DNA from: Mycolicibacterium goodii
Lineage (GTDB): Bacteria > Actinomycetota > Actinomycetes > Mycobacteriales > Mycobacteriaceae
Reading direction: 5' to 3'
Assembly: GCF_001187505.1 (NCBI RefSeq)
Contig: NZ_CP012150.1
Span: 3,162,001 to 3,226,000 of the forward strand
Length of the DNA: 64,000 bases
The stretch's first letter is position 1, and every line of letters begins with the position of its first letter. Below are positions 25,091-36,170 of the stretch, piece by piece. The position numbers and the translations under genes are program-made. The notes beneath the pieces are model-generated. The model was not told where the DNA came from. It did not search any database and saw nothing but the letters and a program-made list of their open reading frames with translations.

Positions 25091-25653
25091 CCGACGGACG
25101 CCTGCGCTGCAGCTGGGCGGTCCCCGGATCCGACGGATCGACCCTGTACCTCGACTACCACGACACCGAATGGGGTCAGCCGCTGCGCGACAGCGCGGCG
25201 CTGTTCGAGCGGGTGAGCCTGGAGGCGTTCCAGAGCGGGCTCAGCTGGCTCACGATCCTGCGGAAACGGGAGAACTTCCGGCGCGCCTTCCACGGGTTCG
25301 ATCCCGAACGGGTGGCCCGGTACACCGACAAGGACATCGAGCGGCTCATGGGCGATGCCGGCATCGTGCGTAACCGGGCCAAGATCGAGGCCACCATCGC
25401 CAATGCCAGGGCCGTGGGCGACCTCGACGTGGACTTCGGCGAGCTGCTGTGGTCATTCGCACCGCCGCCGCGCCCCCGGCCCGCCGACATGTCCGAGGTG
25501 CCCGCGGTGACCCCGGAGTCGACGGCGATGGCCAAGGAACTCAAGCGCCGCGGGTTCCGCTTCGTCGGGCCGACGACGGCGTATGCGTTGATGCAGGCCA
25601 CCGGAATGGTCGATGATCACATCGCGTCGTGCTGGGTTCCTGCCGTCAGATGA
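25087..25653 (+). CDS. tag: DNA-3-methyladenine glycosylase I
   Basis: The 188-residue HhH-family enzyme removes 3-methyladenine from alkylated DNA. Zinc ligands of the family are present (Cys in RCSWAVPG, His in LDYHDTEWG, and His/Cys in VDDHIASCW), along with SLEAFQSGLSWLTIL and the helix-hairpin-helix region FRFVGPTTAYALMQATG. GTG start at the GTGA junction with the DivIVA-like gene. Corresponds to tagA (Rv1210). Confidence 0.93.
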   Translation: MTDGRLRCSWAVPGSDGSTLYLDYHDTEWGQPLRDSAALFERVSLEAFQSGLSWLTILRKRENFRRAFHGFDPERVARYTDKDIERLMGDAGIVRNRAKIEATIANARAVGDLDVDFGELLWSFAPPPRPRPADMSEVPAVTPESTAMAKELKRRGFRFVGPTTAYALMQATGMVDDHIASCWVPAVR

Positions 25654-25832
25654 CCGCGAGCCCCGCGCCACGCCGCAGGCCAACGCCGGGTCTTTGCACA
25701 CCCTGCGTCCCGGATAGGGAAGAATAGAGAAGATCAGTAGCAGTTCAGTGCCGGGTGCCGTCAAACGAGTGGGCGGCGTCGGCCCCGACCTGGCCCGCCG
25801 AGGCGGACCGGCTCAGTTGGAGGGAGCACTCG

Positions 25833-26000
25833 ATGGCGGCGATGAAGCCCCGGACTGGTGACGGTCCACTGGAAGCGACCAAAGAGGGGCGAGGGATCGT
25901 AATGCGGGTACCGCTTGAGGGCGGAGGGCGCCTCGTCGTCGAACTCACCCCTGACGAGGCAGCCGCCCTTGGGGACGAGCTCAAGGGCGTCACCAGCTAA
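25833..26000 (+). CDS. DUF3117 small conserved protein
   Basis: This 55-residue protein (MAAMKPRTGDGPLEATKEGR ...) matches the actinobacterial DUF3117 family. ATG 25833 has GGAGGGAG about 7 nt upstream; the longer frame from 25755 adds unrelated residues. It has a basic N-terminus, one beta hairpin (GIVMRVPLEGGGRLVVELT) and a short acidic helix. It corresponds to Rv1211 and lies between tag and glgM. Function not known to me. Confidence 0.9.
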   Translation: MAAMKPRTGDGPLEATKEGRGIVMRVPLEGGGRLVVELTPDEAAALGDELKGVTS

Positions 26001-26008
26001 AAGGTATT

Positions 26009-26046
26009 CGGCGCGGTCACGCGTGCACAGCACGCGGGCCGCGCCG
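26009..26046. terminator. Long GC hairpin between DUF3117 gene and glgM
   Basis: CGGCGCGG (26009-26016) pairs with CCGCGCCG (26039-26046), and CGCGTGC (26020-26026) with GCACGCG (26030-26036) around a 3-nt loop, leaving a small asymmetric bulge. No U-tract follows. Position between convergent genes suggests a bidirectional mycobacterial-type terminator. Confidence 0.6.
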
Positions 26047-26053
26047 GATTCCG

Positions 26054-27229
26054 CTAGGCAGACACCTTTCGGTAGATCTCCAACGTCTGCTCGGCGATGT
26101 GTGCCCAGGAGAATTCTTCGATGCACCGCGCGCGGCCCGCGGCGCCGTACTCGCGCGCGGTGTCCGGAGCGGCCACCAGTGCGTTGACCGCATCGGCCAG
26201 GCGCGTCTCGTAGGACTCCGTGTCGTTCGCGTCGTAGTGCACCAGCCGGCCCGTCCGCCCGTCGGCGACCACCTCGGGGATGCCGCCGACGTCGGACGCC
26301 ACCACGGCCGTGGCGCATGCCATCGCTTCCAGGTTCACGATGCCCAACGGTTCGTACACCGACGGGCAGACGAAAACAGTTGCCGCCGAGAGAATCTCCC
26401 GGATCTTGTGGGTCGGCAGCATCTCGCGCACCCAGAACACGCCCGTGCGTGCTTGCGCGAGCTGATCAACCGCCGACGACACCTCCTCGGCGATCTGCGG
26501 CGTATCGGGGGCACCGGCACACAGCACCAACTGCACCCCCGGCGCGAACCGGTGCGCGGCGGACACGAGATGCGCGACGCCCTTCTGGCGGGTGATGCGG
26601 CCGACGAACGCGACGATCGGCCGGTCGAGATCCACCCCGAGTGCGGCCAGCACCGACTCGTCCGGATCGGGTGCGGCGGGATACCAGACATCGGTGTCGA
26701 TGCCGTTGCGCACCACGTGCACCCGATTGGGGTCGAGGGCCGGGTACGTGCGCAGCACGTCGTCGCGCATGCCCGAGCTGACCGCGATGACGGCATCGGC
26801 GGCCTCGACGGCCGTCCGCTCCACCCAGGACGACACCCGGTAGCCGCCGCCCAGCTGCTCGGCCTTCCACGGCCGCAACGGCTCCAGCGAATGCGCCGTC
26901 AGCACGTGCGGAACGCCGTACAGCAGCGACGCGAGATGTCCCGCGAGGCCCGTGTACCAGGTGTGCGAGTGCACCACGGTCACCGCCCGGTCCGGGGCGC
27001 CCGCGTTGTTGACCATGTTCAGGTCCGCCGACAGCATCGTCAGCGCGGCGTTGGCGCCACGCAGCGTCGGGTCGGGATGCGCCACATAGGCCCCGTCGCG
27101 CGGGGCTCCCATGCAGTGCACATCGACTTCGCAGAGTCGTCGGAGCTCGGCGACGAGCTCGGTCACGTGGACACCCGCACCGCCGTACACCTCGGGTGGA
27201 TACTCCCGAGTCATCATGGCCACCCGCAT
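26054..27229 (-). CDS. glgM: GT4 alpha-maltose-1-phosphate synthase (annotated glycogen synthase)
   Basis: The 391-residue GT-B glycosyltransferase has MTREYPPEVYGGAGVHV (N-domain glycine loop), VVRNGIDTDVWYP, VGRITRQKGVAHLVSAA and the E-x7-E region VYEPLGIVNLEAMACAT. It is the ortholog of Rv1212c, shown to use ADP-glucose and glucose-1-phosphate to make maltose-1-phosphate for GlgE; the older symbol is glgA. ATG 27229 is chosen because MRVAMMTREYPP matches the family N-terminus and TACCGT lies 7 nt upstream (leaderless). It is divergent from glgC, which supplies ADP-glucose. Confidence 0.92.
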   Translation of the reverse strand: MRVAMMTREYPPEVYGGAGVHVTELVAELRRLCEVDVHCMGAPRDGAYVAHPDPTLRGANAALTMLSADLNMVNNAGAPDRAVTVVHSHTWYTGLAGHLASLLYGVPHVLTAHSLEPLRPWKAEQLGGGYRVSSWVERTAVEAADAVIAVSSGMRDDVLRTYPALDPNRVHVVRNGIDTDVWYPAAPDPDESVLAALGVDLDRPIVAFVGRITRQKGVAHLVSAAHRFAPGVQLVLCAGAPDTPQIAEEVSSAVDQLAQARTGVFWVREMLPTHKIREILSAATVFVCPSVYEPLGIVNLEAMACATAVVASDVGGIPEVVADGRTGRLVHYDANDTESYETRLADAVNALVAAPDTAREYGAAGRARCIEEFSWAHIAEQTLEIYRKVSA

Positions 27230-27242
27230 ATCTGGAACGGTA
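27230..27242 (-). promoter_or_regulatory. -10 element for leaderless glgM
   Basis: TACCGT on the minus strand (plus positions 27237-27242), 7 nt before ATG 27229; no RBS is present. Confidence 0.5.
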
Positions 27243-27410
27243 GTGGCCACCGGGGTGCGGCGCATAGCCGATCGGTGAGATCGACAGAGAGATCTGGGTG
27301 AGATCTGCCCAACGTTTGCGGCGAGGCGGTTGTGGCTAGTCCCTACAGGTGCCGACTCGGATGGCGTTGATGAATCGTGTCATTGGCATGCCGCAGGGCA
27401 GGCGGACGGA

Positions 27411-27422
27411 TAGGTTTGTGCC
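27411..27422 (+). promoter_or_regulatory. -10 element for leaderless glgC
   Basis: TAGGTT (27411-27416), 6 nt before ATG 27423; no RBS is present. The 193-bp glgM-glgC gap thus holds two divergent promoters. Confidence 0.5.
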
Positions 27423-28637
27423 ATGAGGGAGTTGCCACATGTGCTGGGCATTGTCCTGGCCGGGGGAGAGGGCAAGCGGCTGTATCCGTTGACGGCCGAT
27501 CGAGCCAAACCAGCGGTTCCCTTCGGGGGTGCGTACCGGCTGATCGATTTCGTGCTGTCGAATCTGGTCAACGCCCGATATCTCCGAATTTGCGTTCTCA
27601 CGCAATACAAGTCGCATTCACTCGACCGACACATCAGCCAGAACTGGCGACTGAGCGGCCTGGCGGGCGAGTACATCACGCCGGTGCCCGCCCAGCAACG
27701 CCTCGGCCCGCGGTGGTACACCGGTTCCGCCGATGCCATCTACCAGTCGCTGAACCTCATCTACGACGAGGACCCGGACTACATCATCATCTTCGGCGCC
27801 GACCACGTGTACCGCATGGATCCCGAGCAGATGATGCAGTTCCACATCGAGAGCGGGGCAGGCGCCACGGTCGCGGGCATCCGGGTGCCGCGTGCGGAGG
27901 CCACGGCGTTCGGCTGCATCGACGCCGACGATTCCGGACGCATCCGCGAATTCATCGAGAAACCGTCCGACCCTCCCGGCACGCCCGACGATCCCGAGCA
28001 GACGTTCGTCTCGATGGGCAACTACATCTTCACCACCAAGGTGCTCATCGACGCGATCCGCGCCGACGCCGACGACGACCACTCCGACCACGACATGGGC
28101 GGTGACATCATCCCGCGCCTGGTGGCCGACGGCATGGCCGCGGTGTACGACTTCAAGAACAACGAGGTACCCGGGGCCACCGAGCGTGATCACGGGTACT
28201 GGCGCGACGTCGGCACGCTCGACGCCTTCTACGACGCGCACATGGACCTGGTGTCCGTGCACCCGGTGTTCAACCTTTACAACAAGCGCTGGCCCATCCG
28301 CGGCGAGTCCGAGAACCTCGCGCCCGCCAAGTTCGTCAACGGCGGATCGGCCCAGGAGTCGGTGGTCGGCGCGGGCAGCATCATCTCGGCCGCATCGGTG
28401 CGCAACTCGGTGCTGTCGTCGAACGTGGTGGTCGACGACGGCGCGATCGTGGAGGGCAGTGTGCTGATGCCCGGCGTGCGGATCGGGCGCGGCGCGGTCG
28501 TGCGGCACGCGATCCTCGACAAGAACGTCGTCGTCGGACCCGGCGAGATGGTCGGCGTCGACCTCGACAAGGACCGTGACCGCTTCGCGATCAGCGCGGG
28601 GGGAGTGGTTGCGGTGGGCAAGGGCGTGTGGATCTAG
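27423..28637 (+). CDS. glgC: Glucose-1-phosphate adenylyltransferase (ADP-glucose pyrophosphorylase)
   Basis: The 404-residue enzyme makes ADP-glucose from ATP and glucose-1-phosphate. N-terminal nucleotidyltransferase domain: [20 protein letters not shown] (about 11-30), [23 protein letters not shown], the sugar-phosphate lysine region IEKPSDPP. C-terminal left-handed beta-helix (about 300-404: [34 protein letters not shown]). It feeds GlgM and thus GlgE-dependent alpha-glucan and methylglucose lipopolysaccharide synthesis. Confidence 0.96.
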   Translation: MRELPHVLGIVLAGGEGKRLYPLTADRAKPAVPFGGAYRLIDFVLSNLVNARYLRICVLTQYKSHSLDRHISQNWRLSGLAGEYITPVPAQQRLGPRWYTGSADAIYQSLNLIYDEDPDYIIIFGADHVYRMDPEQMMQFHIESGAGATVAGIRVPRAEATAFGCIDADDSGRIREFIEKPSDPPGTPDDPEQTFVSMGNYIFTTKVLIDAIRADADDDHSDHDMGGDIIPRLVADGMAAVYDFKNNEVPGATERDHGYWRDVGTLDAFYDAHMDLVSVHPVFNLYNKRWPIRGESENLAPAKFVNGGSAQESVVGAGSIISAASVRNSVLSSNVVVDDGAIVEGSVLMPGVRIGRGAVVRHAILDKNVVVGPGEMVGVDLDKDRDRFAISAGGVVAVGKGVWI

Positions 28638-28644
28638 GCCGTCG

Positions 28645-29319
28645 TCACCATACGCCGGGGACGAGCCGGTACTGGACCGATCGCCGGTACTCGTCATAGC
28701 CGCGCAATTCGGCGCTGAGCATCTTCTCCTCGTCGACGATGCGCAAACCCAGGATCGGCAACCCCGCGGTGACCGGCAGCAGACCCCAGAACGAACCGAG
28801 GGCCAGCGGCGTCGCGGCCATCATCACCAGGGCCCACAGGTACATCGGATGGCGCACCCAGCCGTACATGCCGGTGGAGACCACCTGCTGTTCGGCCTCG
28901 ACGCGGATGGTGGCCGCGGCGAACCGGTTCTGGAAGATGACCACCTGCGACAGCACGAGGCTGGCCCCCATCACGGCATTGCCGACGAGCACGAGCCACG
29001 TGGGCACCGTCGACCACCCGAACCGGCGGTCGAGCGCGCAGACGATCAGGGCCGCGAGCACCACCACCACGAGCGCGACCGCGGCAACCTTCTGCGCGGT
29101 CCGTGTCTCGGCGGTCGGGCCCGCGTGCAGGCGACGCTGCAGTGTGGTGGGGTCGGTGACCGCGAGATAGAAGCTGGGGATCATCGTGGCCGCCATGAAC
29201 ACGGCGATGAAAACCCATGCCTGCCAATAGTCGAACGTGCCCGCGGGCCAGAACAACGCCACGCAGAAGAACGCCAGCCCGAAGATTCCGGACGCGACGG
29301 CCTGCAAGAACAGCTTCAT
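28645..29319 (-). CDS. Isoprenylcysteine carboxyl methyltransferase-like membrane protein
   Basis: The 224-residue integral membrane protein has about five helices and a C-terminal ICMT/PEMT-type cofactor region: VSTGMYGWVRHPMYLWAL (RHPxY motif), GSFWGLLPV and LRIVDEEKMLSAELRGYDEY (E-E with Y). Such proteins methylate carboxyl or phospholipid groups with SAM. The substrate is unknown. It corresponds in position to Rv1216c and lies 20 bp downstream of the ABC efflux permease gene, possibly cotranscribed. Confidence 0.82.
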   Translation of the reverse strand: MKLFLQAVASGIFGLAFFCVALFWPAGTFDYWQAWVFIAVFMAATMIPSFYLAVTDPTTLQRRLHAGPTAETRTAQKVAAVALVVVVLAALIVCALDRRFGWSTVPTWLVLVGNAVMGASLVLSQVVIFQNRFAAATIRVEAEQQVVSTGMYGWVRHPMYLWALVMMAATPLALGSFWGLLPVTAGLPILGLRIVDEEKMLSAELRGYDEYRRSVQYRLVPGVW

Positions 29320-29339
29320 GACTACCTCCTGTCTGGGGA

Positions 29340-30902
29340 TCAGACGGCGTCGCGGCGGCGGTACAGCCCGCCCGCCACGAACACCAGAAGTGCTGCCACA
29401 GCCGCCATCACGGCCAGCGTCGGCACCGAGAGGTCCATCGGTGCCGTGGTCCGGCCGATCGGCGACAGGTCGAGCAGTTCGCGCGGCAACCGCAGCAACG
29501 CACCGAGATACAGCCCGACGATCACGAATGTCACTGCCAGCCAGGCGATCCAGACAAGCCGCAGCGCGACGGCCAGGGCCGCGACGGCAGCCATCACCGC
29601 CAGGGCGGGCAGGTAGGCCAAGGCGGCGAGTGCCAGGCGCCCTACGGTCGGCAGGTCACCGAGGGTGAGCCCCGCGCCGAGCCCGTTGCCCACACCCGCG
29701 CACAGCAGCAGCACCGCCGAACCGATCACCGCCGACGCGGCCGCGCTCAGCAACCAGCGCCACCGCGACACCGAACCGGCCAGCACCGCCTCGGCAAGGC
29801 CGTTCTGCTCGTCGCCGTGCAGCCGCACCACCGCGGACACACAGTAGGCCGCTGCCGCCGCCGCCAGGAACTGCGTCATGGTCGTGTACGCCCCGTCGAC
29901 ACCCTGCGCGGCGAGCACCGCCGCGATCAGTTCGTTGGTGCCGGCGGCGTCCATCAACGATTTCGTCATCGAACCGAAAGCCAGGCCGCCCACGAACAAT
30001 CCGACGCTCCAGCCGATCGTCTGGCCACGCTGCAGCCGCAGGTGCAGGCCGAGCACGCCGGTGATCGGTGCGGCGTCGGGCCGGTCGCCGGTCGTGGGAA
30101 TGGTGCCGTCGTCGTACTGACGGCGCGCCTCGGCCACGCCCGCCGACCCGATCAGCGCCGCGGCGAGCAGCACCAGCAGCGCGAGCGGCCACCAGCGCAG
30201 CGCGACGAACGGGCGCATCTGCTGGGCCCACGCGATGGGTGAGAACCAGCTCAGGGTGCTGCCCGAGTTGTCGATGACGTCGCCGATCCCGCGGATCAGC
30301 GCGGCGGCGGCCAGGGCGGCCATCGCGGCGCCGGTTGCGGCGCGCGGCTGCCGCCACAACTGGGCGGTGACCGCGGCGACGGCACCGAACACCATGGCCA
30401 CGCCCGTCACCCCGAGACACATCGCGACGGAATCGGTGAGCGCGAAACCCGATGCCACCATCGCCAGTGTCATGGTCACGGTGAGCACCGCGTTGACCCC
30501 CGCCACCAGGATGAGGGCCGCGGTGGTGCGGGCATGGCGGCCCACCACCGAGGACAGCACGAGTTCGGCAGTACCGCTTTCCTCCTCGGCGCGGGTGTGG
30601 CGGATCACGGTGAGGATCGACAGGATCGAGGTGGCGACGATGAGCGTCAGCATCAACTCGTTGGCCATCATCGCGCCGAGATCGGTCTCGTTGATCCCGA
30701 ACATCGGGCCGCCCATCATCATGCCGGCCGGGGTCTTCAGCAACTCGACCCGCGACAAGCGCTGCGCCTCATCGGGATAGGTCATGCGCACCGCGTTCGG
30801 GGCGTACGCCATGATCAGCGTCAGCATCGCGATCCACACGCTCAACCGCGCCCGGTCCCGGCGCAGTGCCAGGCGGAGCAGGTCGACAACACCGGTCGTC
30901 AT
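29340..30902 (-). CDS. ABC efflux pump permease (tetronasin-type, Rv1217c-like)
   Basis: The 520-residue membrane protein starts at ATG 30902, overlapping the ATPase gene stop by 4 bp; the longer frame to 31352 lies within the ATPase gene. About twelve hydrophobic segments in two halves (LSVWIAMLTLIMAYAPN, LMLTLIVATSILSILTV, and later ALAYLPALAVMAAVAALAVA, AVMAAVAALLVFVAGGLY). In M. tuberculosis the Rv1217c-Rv1218c pair exports several drugs; the same role here is inferred. Confidence 0.88.
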   Translation of the reverse strand: MTTGVVDLLRLALRRDRARLSVWIAMLTLIMAYAPNAVRMTYPDEAQRLSRVELLKTPAGMMMGGPMFGINETDLGAMMANELMLTLIVATSILSILTVIRHTRAEEESGTAELVLSSVVGRHARTTAALILVAGVNAVLTVTMTLAMVASGFALTDSVAMCLGVTGVAMVFGAVAAVTAQLWRQPRAATGAAMAALAAAALIRGIGDVIDNSGSTLSWFSPIAWAQQMRPFVALRWWPLALLVLLAAALIGSAGVAEARRQYDDGTIPTTGDRPDAAPITGVLGLHLRLQRGQTIGWSVGLFVGGLAFGSMTKSLMDAAGTNELIAAVLAAQGVDGAYTTMTQFLAAAAAAYCVSAVVRLHGDEQNGLAEAVLAGSVSRWRWLLSAAASAVIGSAVLLLCAGVGNGLGAGLTLGDLPTVGRLALAALAYLPALAVMAAVAALAVALRLVWIAWLAVTFVIVGLYLGALLRLPRELLDLSPIGRTTAPMDLSVPTLAVMAAVAALLVFVAGGLYRRRDAV

Positions 30903-31801
30903 GGGATGGCTCCCTGATACTCGCGCAGGAACATGTCCTCGAGTGAGGCCGGGGTGACCGTCAGATCCTCGATACCCAGATCGATCAGGTGCTCCATGAC
31001 GAACTCCAGATCGGTGCGGTCCACCGAGAACCGGAAACGGCCGTCCTGCCAACCGAAATCGTGCACATACGGCACGTCGCGCAGGGCACAGCCGTCCGCG
31101 TGGGTACGCACCGTGACCGTCGTGCGCATCAGGTGCCGCAATTCGACGAGGGTTCCCGAGCGCACCGCGCGTCCCGACCGGATGATCGTGACGTCGTCGC
31201 ACAGCTTCTCCACCTCGGCGAGGATGTGACTGGACAGCAACACGGCGGCGCCGCGCCCGGCCACCTCGCCGACACACTGCTGAAACGCTTTCTCCATCAA
31301 AGGATCCAGGCCCGAGGTCGGCTCGTCGAGGATGTAGAGATCGGCATCGCAACTGAACGCCGCGACGATCGCGACCTTCTGCCGGTTGCCCTTCGAGTAG
31401 GTGCGGGCCTTCTTGTGCGGGTCGAGCTCGAACCGGTCGATCAACTCATCGCGTCTGTGGGTGTCGACGCCGTTGCCACGCAACCGGCACAGGAAGTCGA
31501 TGGCCTGCATCCCGGTGAGGTTGGGCCACAACGTCACATCGCCGGGCACGTAGGTGATGCGGCGGTGCAGCGTGACCGCGTCGCGCCACGGATCGCCGCC
31601 GAGCAGGCGCACGGTTCCGCTGTCGGCCCGCAACAGGCCCAGCAGCACCCGGATCGTGGTCGATTTGCCCGCACCGTTGGGGCCGAGGAACCCCACGATG
31701 CGTCCGTACGGCACGGTCATGTCGAGCCCGTCGAGCGCCTTGGTGCGACCGAAAAACTTTGTCAGTCCGTGGATCTCGACGGCCGCGGATGATTGGGTCA
31801 T
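30899..31801 (-). CDS. ABC efflux pump ATP-binding protein (Rv1218c-like)
   Basis: The 300-residue ABC ATPase has Walker A GPNGAGKSTT (about 39-48), signature region YSKGNRQKVAI (a degenerate LSGGQ typical of this subfamily), Walker B LYILDEPTSGLD and switch His in LLSSHILAEVEKL, then a C-terminal extension. It is cotranslated between the TetR gene (ATGA at 31798-31801) and the permease gene (ATGA at 30899-30902), so the three form one regulated efflux operon. Confidence 0.92.
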   Translation of the reverse strand: MTQSSAAVEIHGLTKFFGRTKALDGLDMTVPYGRIVGFLGPNGAGKSTTIRVLLGLLRADSGTVRLLGGDPWRDAVTLHRRITYVPGDVTLWPNLTGMQAIDFLCRLRGNGVDTHRRDELIDRFELDPHKKARTYSKGNRQKVAIVAAFSCDADLYILDEPTSGLDPLMEKAFQQCVGEVAGRGAAVLLSSHILAEVEKLCDDVTIIRSGRAVRSGTLVELRHLMRTTVTVRTHADGCALRDVPYVHDFGWQDGRFRFSVDRTDLEFVMEHLIDLGIEDLTVTPASLEDMFLREYQGAIP

Positions 31802-32457
31802 GGTGCTTCCTCTCGAGCGCCGGTGAACGGGATGCCGGCTTCGCGCTGGCGCAGGAAGGTGTCGTACATCGTGGTGTCGGACATCAGGCCGTTGCTGTAG
31901 ACCTCCAGCGCGGGCAACACCATGTCCTCGCTGTAGTCGCGCAGCACGGCGCGAAGATCGGTCGGGTTGTCGTGCATCTGCAGGTAGAGCAGGAAGCCGC
32001 CGCCGTTGCAGATCGCGATGTACCGCGCGCGTGCCCGCGGGTCGCGACTCGGCTTGAGCATGCCGGTGTGCACACCCTCTTCGAGGTACTGCTCGGCGTT
32101 GTCGACCATCTTGCGCCAGAAGTTCTTCGCCAGTTCGCTGCCGGACTGCATGCTGCGCACCAGGTAGGCCATCAGCGGCGCGTACGACTCGATCTCGGCC
32201 ATGTAGGCCAACCAGGTCGCCGGATCGGATGCGTGCATCGACTCGGTCTTGGCTTCGAGGATCATCTCGGCGACATGGTCGTCGCAGGCCTTGCGCAGGC
32301 CTTCCTTGGAGCCGAAGTGGTGGATGACGAGTGCCGCGCTGATACCCGCGGCCTCGGCGATGCTGCGCAGGCCCACAGTGAAACCGTGCTGACCGAACTG
32401 CTCGATCGCGGTGTCGCGGATCCGGGCCATCGCGGTTCGATCGTCGGTTGAACGCAT
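31798..32457 (-). CDS. TetR-family repressor of the adjacent efflux operon
   Basis: The product is 219 residues from ATG 32457; an in-frame GTG at 32475 is rejected because a -10 with leaderless spacing points to 32457. The HTH lies at about 25-45 (FTVGLRSIAEAAGISAALVIHHFGS), followed by the helical ligand-binding domain. It corresponds to Rv1219c, which represses its own operon. An inverted repeat overlaps its promoter and start codon. Confidence 0.92.
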   Translation of the reverse strand: MRSTDDRTAMARIRDTAIEQFGQHGFTVGLRSIAEAAGISAALVIHHFGSKEGLRKACDDHVAEMILEAKTESMHASDPATWLAYMAEIESYAPLMAYLVRSMQSGSELAKNFWRKMVDNAEQYLEEGVHTGMLKPSRDPRARARYIAICNGGGFLLYLQMHDNPTDLRAVLRDYSEDMVLPALEVYSNGLMSDTTMYDTFLRQREAGIPFTGAREEAP

Positions 32458-32482
32458 GTTCAGAATGCTAAACACGCGTTCA
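32449..32482. promoter_or_regulatory. TetR operator overlapping the leaderless efflux-operon promoter
   Basis: TGAACGCATGTT (32449-32460) and AACACGCGTTCA (32471-32482) form 12-bp inverted arms with one mismatch and a 10-bp spacer. The spacer holds the minus-strand -10 TAGCAT (plus 32465-32470), 7 nt before ATG 32457. Repressor binding would block promoter and start together. Confidence 0.72.
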
Positions 32483-32557
32483 GCTCAAAGGGAAGGGGGT
32501 GGCACGTCAGGATTCTGTAAAGATCGCGGAAGTCGCCCGGGAAGACGCCGAAAAAAG

Positions 32558-33190
32558 TCAGTCGCGGACAGCGGCGAGAAGACCGTCGCCGAGCGGGATG
32601 AGAACCGGCGTGAGCCGCTCGTCCTCGGCGATCAGGCGGGCCGCCTCGCGCACGGCGGTCACCTCGGCATCGCGCGCGTTGGCGTCGCCCGCCCGGCCGC
32701 CCAGTGCGGCGCGGTGCACGACGATGGCCCCGCCGGGACGCAGCAGACGCACCCCCTCGACGACGAACTGGGGTTGGTCGATCGGGTCGGCGTCGATGAA
32801 CACGAGGTCGTAGGACTCGTCGGCCAGCCGCGTCAGCACCTCCTGGGCGCGCCCGCTGATCAACCGCGTGCGGCCCGGCCCGACGCCGGCCTCGGAGAAG
32901 CCCTGCTTGGCGATCCGCTGATGTTCGGGTTCGACGTCGATGGTGGTCAGCACCCCGTCGTCGCGCATGCCCGACAGCAGCCACAGCCCGCTCACGCCCG
33001 CACCGGTGCCCACCTCGACCACGGCGCGGCCGCCGGTGAGCCGCGCCAGCACGCTCAGCAGCGCGCCGACGGCGGGGGTGACGGCTCCGGCGCCGATGTC
33101 GTCGGCGCGCTCGCGGGCGGCCGCGACGATCGCGTCCTCGGAGATCGACCGTTCTGCGTGCGTGACGATCGCCTCGGCTGAGCTGGCCAT
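32558..33190 (-). CDS. SAM-dependent O-methyltransferase (Rv1220c-like)
   Basis: The 210-residue class I methyltransferase of the catechol/caffeoyl O-methyltransferase type has [19 protein letters not shown] (SAM motif I, about 60-78), [11 protein letters not shown] (acidic ribose-binding residue), [14 protein letters not shown] (metal-binding DAD-like) and [16 protein letters not shown] 33190 is chosen over the upstream frame since TACGCT lies 7 nt before it. It is divergent from sigE. Substrate unknown. Confidence 0.88.
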   Translation of the reverse strand: MASSAEAIVTHAERSISEDAIVAAARERADDIGAGAVTPAVGALLSVLARLTGGRAVVEVGTGAGVSGLWLLSGMRDDGVLTTIDVEPEHQRIAKQGFSEAGVGPGRTRLISGRAQEVLTRLADESYDLVFIDADPIDQPQFVVEGVRLLRPGGAIVVHRAALGGRAGDANARDAEVTAVREAARLIAEDERLTPVLIPLGDGLLAAVRD

Positions 33191-33203
33191 GTTCCGCAGC
33201 GTA
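33191..33203 (-). promoter_or_regulatory. -10 element for the leaderless O-methyltransferase gene
   Basis: TACGCT on the minus strand (plus 33198-33203), 7 nt before ATG 33190. Confidence 0.45.
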
Positions 33204-33302
33204 GGCGACAGCCCTGCGTCCGTATCGCGACACACCGACGCGCTACGCCGGGCGTCGCGAATATCTCACTGGTTTTCCCAGGTGAAAAGCCGTATGGTCG
33301 GG

Positions 33303-33321
33303 TTTCTCAGCGAAAGTTCAG
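33303..33321 (+). promoter_or_regulatory. Possible MprA-type direct repeat upstream of sigE
   Basis: TTTCTCAG (33303-33310) and AAGTTCAG (33314-33321) form two loosely matching 8-bp direct repeats in 19 bp, the layout described for MprA sites. MprAB is a known activator of sigE in M. tuberculosis. The site lies 46 bp before the sigE start. Confidence 0.35.
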
Positions 33322-33366
33322 TTTGCTCATATACCCGCCACACCGGCATGGGGAACTGTATCCGGC

Positions 33367-34140
33367 ATGGAACACGACGACCGCCGCGCCGGCCAGGTGC
33401 GCGACGGGAACAACGACCGTGTAATTCGTGTTGAGCACAGCGAGAACAGAGCAGTTCACGACCAGGAGGATTCACCCACCATCGCATCGCAACCGACCAC
33501 CGCTACCCACGCAGCCCCGGTCTCGATGGCGCACCTCGAGCAGTTCACCGACAGTGACTGGGTGGAGCCGTCCGACGAGCTGACCGGAACCGCGGTATTC
33601 GATGCCACAGGCGACCAGGCGGCCATGCCGTCCTGGGATGAGTTGGTGCGTCAGCACGCCGACCGGGTCTACCGGCTTGCCTACCGGCTGTCGGGCAACC
33701 AGCACGACGCCGAGGACCTGACCCAGGAAACCTTCATCCGCGTGTTCCGCTCGGTGCAGAACTACCAGCCCGGCACGTTCGAGGGCTGGCTGCACCGCAT
33801 CACCACCAACCTCTTCCTCGACATGGTTCGCCGCCGCGGACGCATCCGCATGGAGGCGCTGCCCGAGGATTACGACCGCGTGCCCGCCGAGGATCCGAAC
33901 CCTGAGCAGATCTATCACGACTCGCGGCTGGGAGCGGACCTGCAGGCCGCGCTCGACTCGCTGCCCCCGGAGTTCCGCGCGGCCGTCGTGCTGTGCGATA
34001 TCGAGGGTCTGTCCTACGAGGAGATCGGCGCGACCCTCGACGTCAAGCTCGGCACGGTGCGCAGCCGCATCCACCGCGGCAGGCAGGCGCTGCGCGAGTA
34101 CCTCGCCAAGCATTCGTCGGAAACCGCACAGTCCGCCTGA
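33367..34140 (+). CDS. sigE: ECF RNA polymerase sigma factor SigE
   Basis: The 257-residue ECF sigma factor, the same length as in M. tuberculosis, controls envelope, heat and detergent stress. Variable N-terminus about 1-75; sigma-2 region [20 protein letters not shown] with [16 protein letters not shown] (core binding and -10 recognition); sigma-4 region [44 protein letters not shown] (HTH for -35). The far N-terminus is poorly conserved and several starts are known to be used in mycobacteria; ATG 33367 is the first in the frame. Followed by its anti-sigma factor. Confidence 0.95.
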   Translation: MEHDDRRAGQVRDGNNDRVIRVEHSENRAVHDQEDSPTIASQPTTATHAAPVSMAHLEQFTDSDWVEPSDELTGTAVFDATGDQAAMPSWDELVRQHADRVYRLAYRLSGNQHDAEDLTQETFIRVFRSVQNYQPGTFEGWLHRITTNLFLDMVRRRGRIRMEALPEDYDRVPAEDPNPEQIYHDSRLGADLQAALDSLPPEFRAAVVLCDIEGLSYEEIGATLDVKLGTVRSRIHRGRQALREYLAKHSSETAQSA

Positions 34141-34226
34141 GCGGGATGTCGAACACAGCATCGCGCGCTACATTCAGGACTAGGAAAAGGCTGGGGCAGC
34201 TTGTGCGAACCGAGAGGAGCTGGGTG

Positions 34227-36168
<1,942 letters not shown>

Positions 36169-36170
36169 CG

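Noticed and set aside
30903..31352. Long N-terminal extension of the ABC permease
   Set aside because: It lies antisense-free inside the ATPase gene in another frame; the ATGA-coupled ATG 30902 gives the correct family N-terminus.
33352..33375. GGAAC near the sigE start as a SigE-type autoregulated -35
   Set aside because: No matching CGTT-type -10 at 16-19 bp; it overlaps the start codon.
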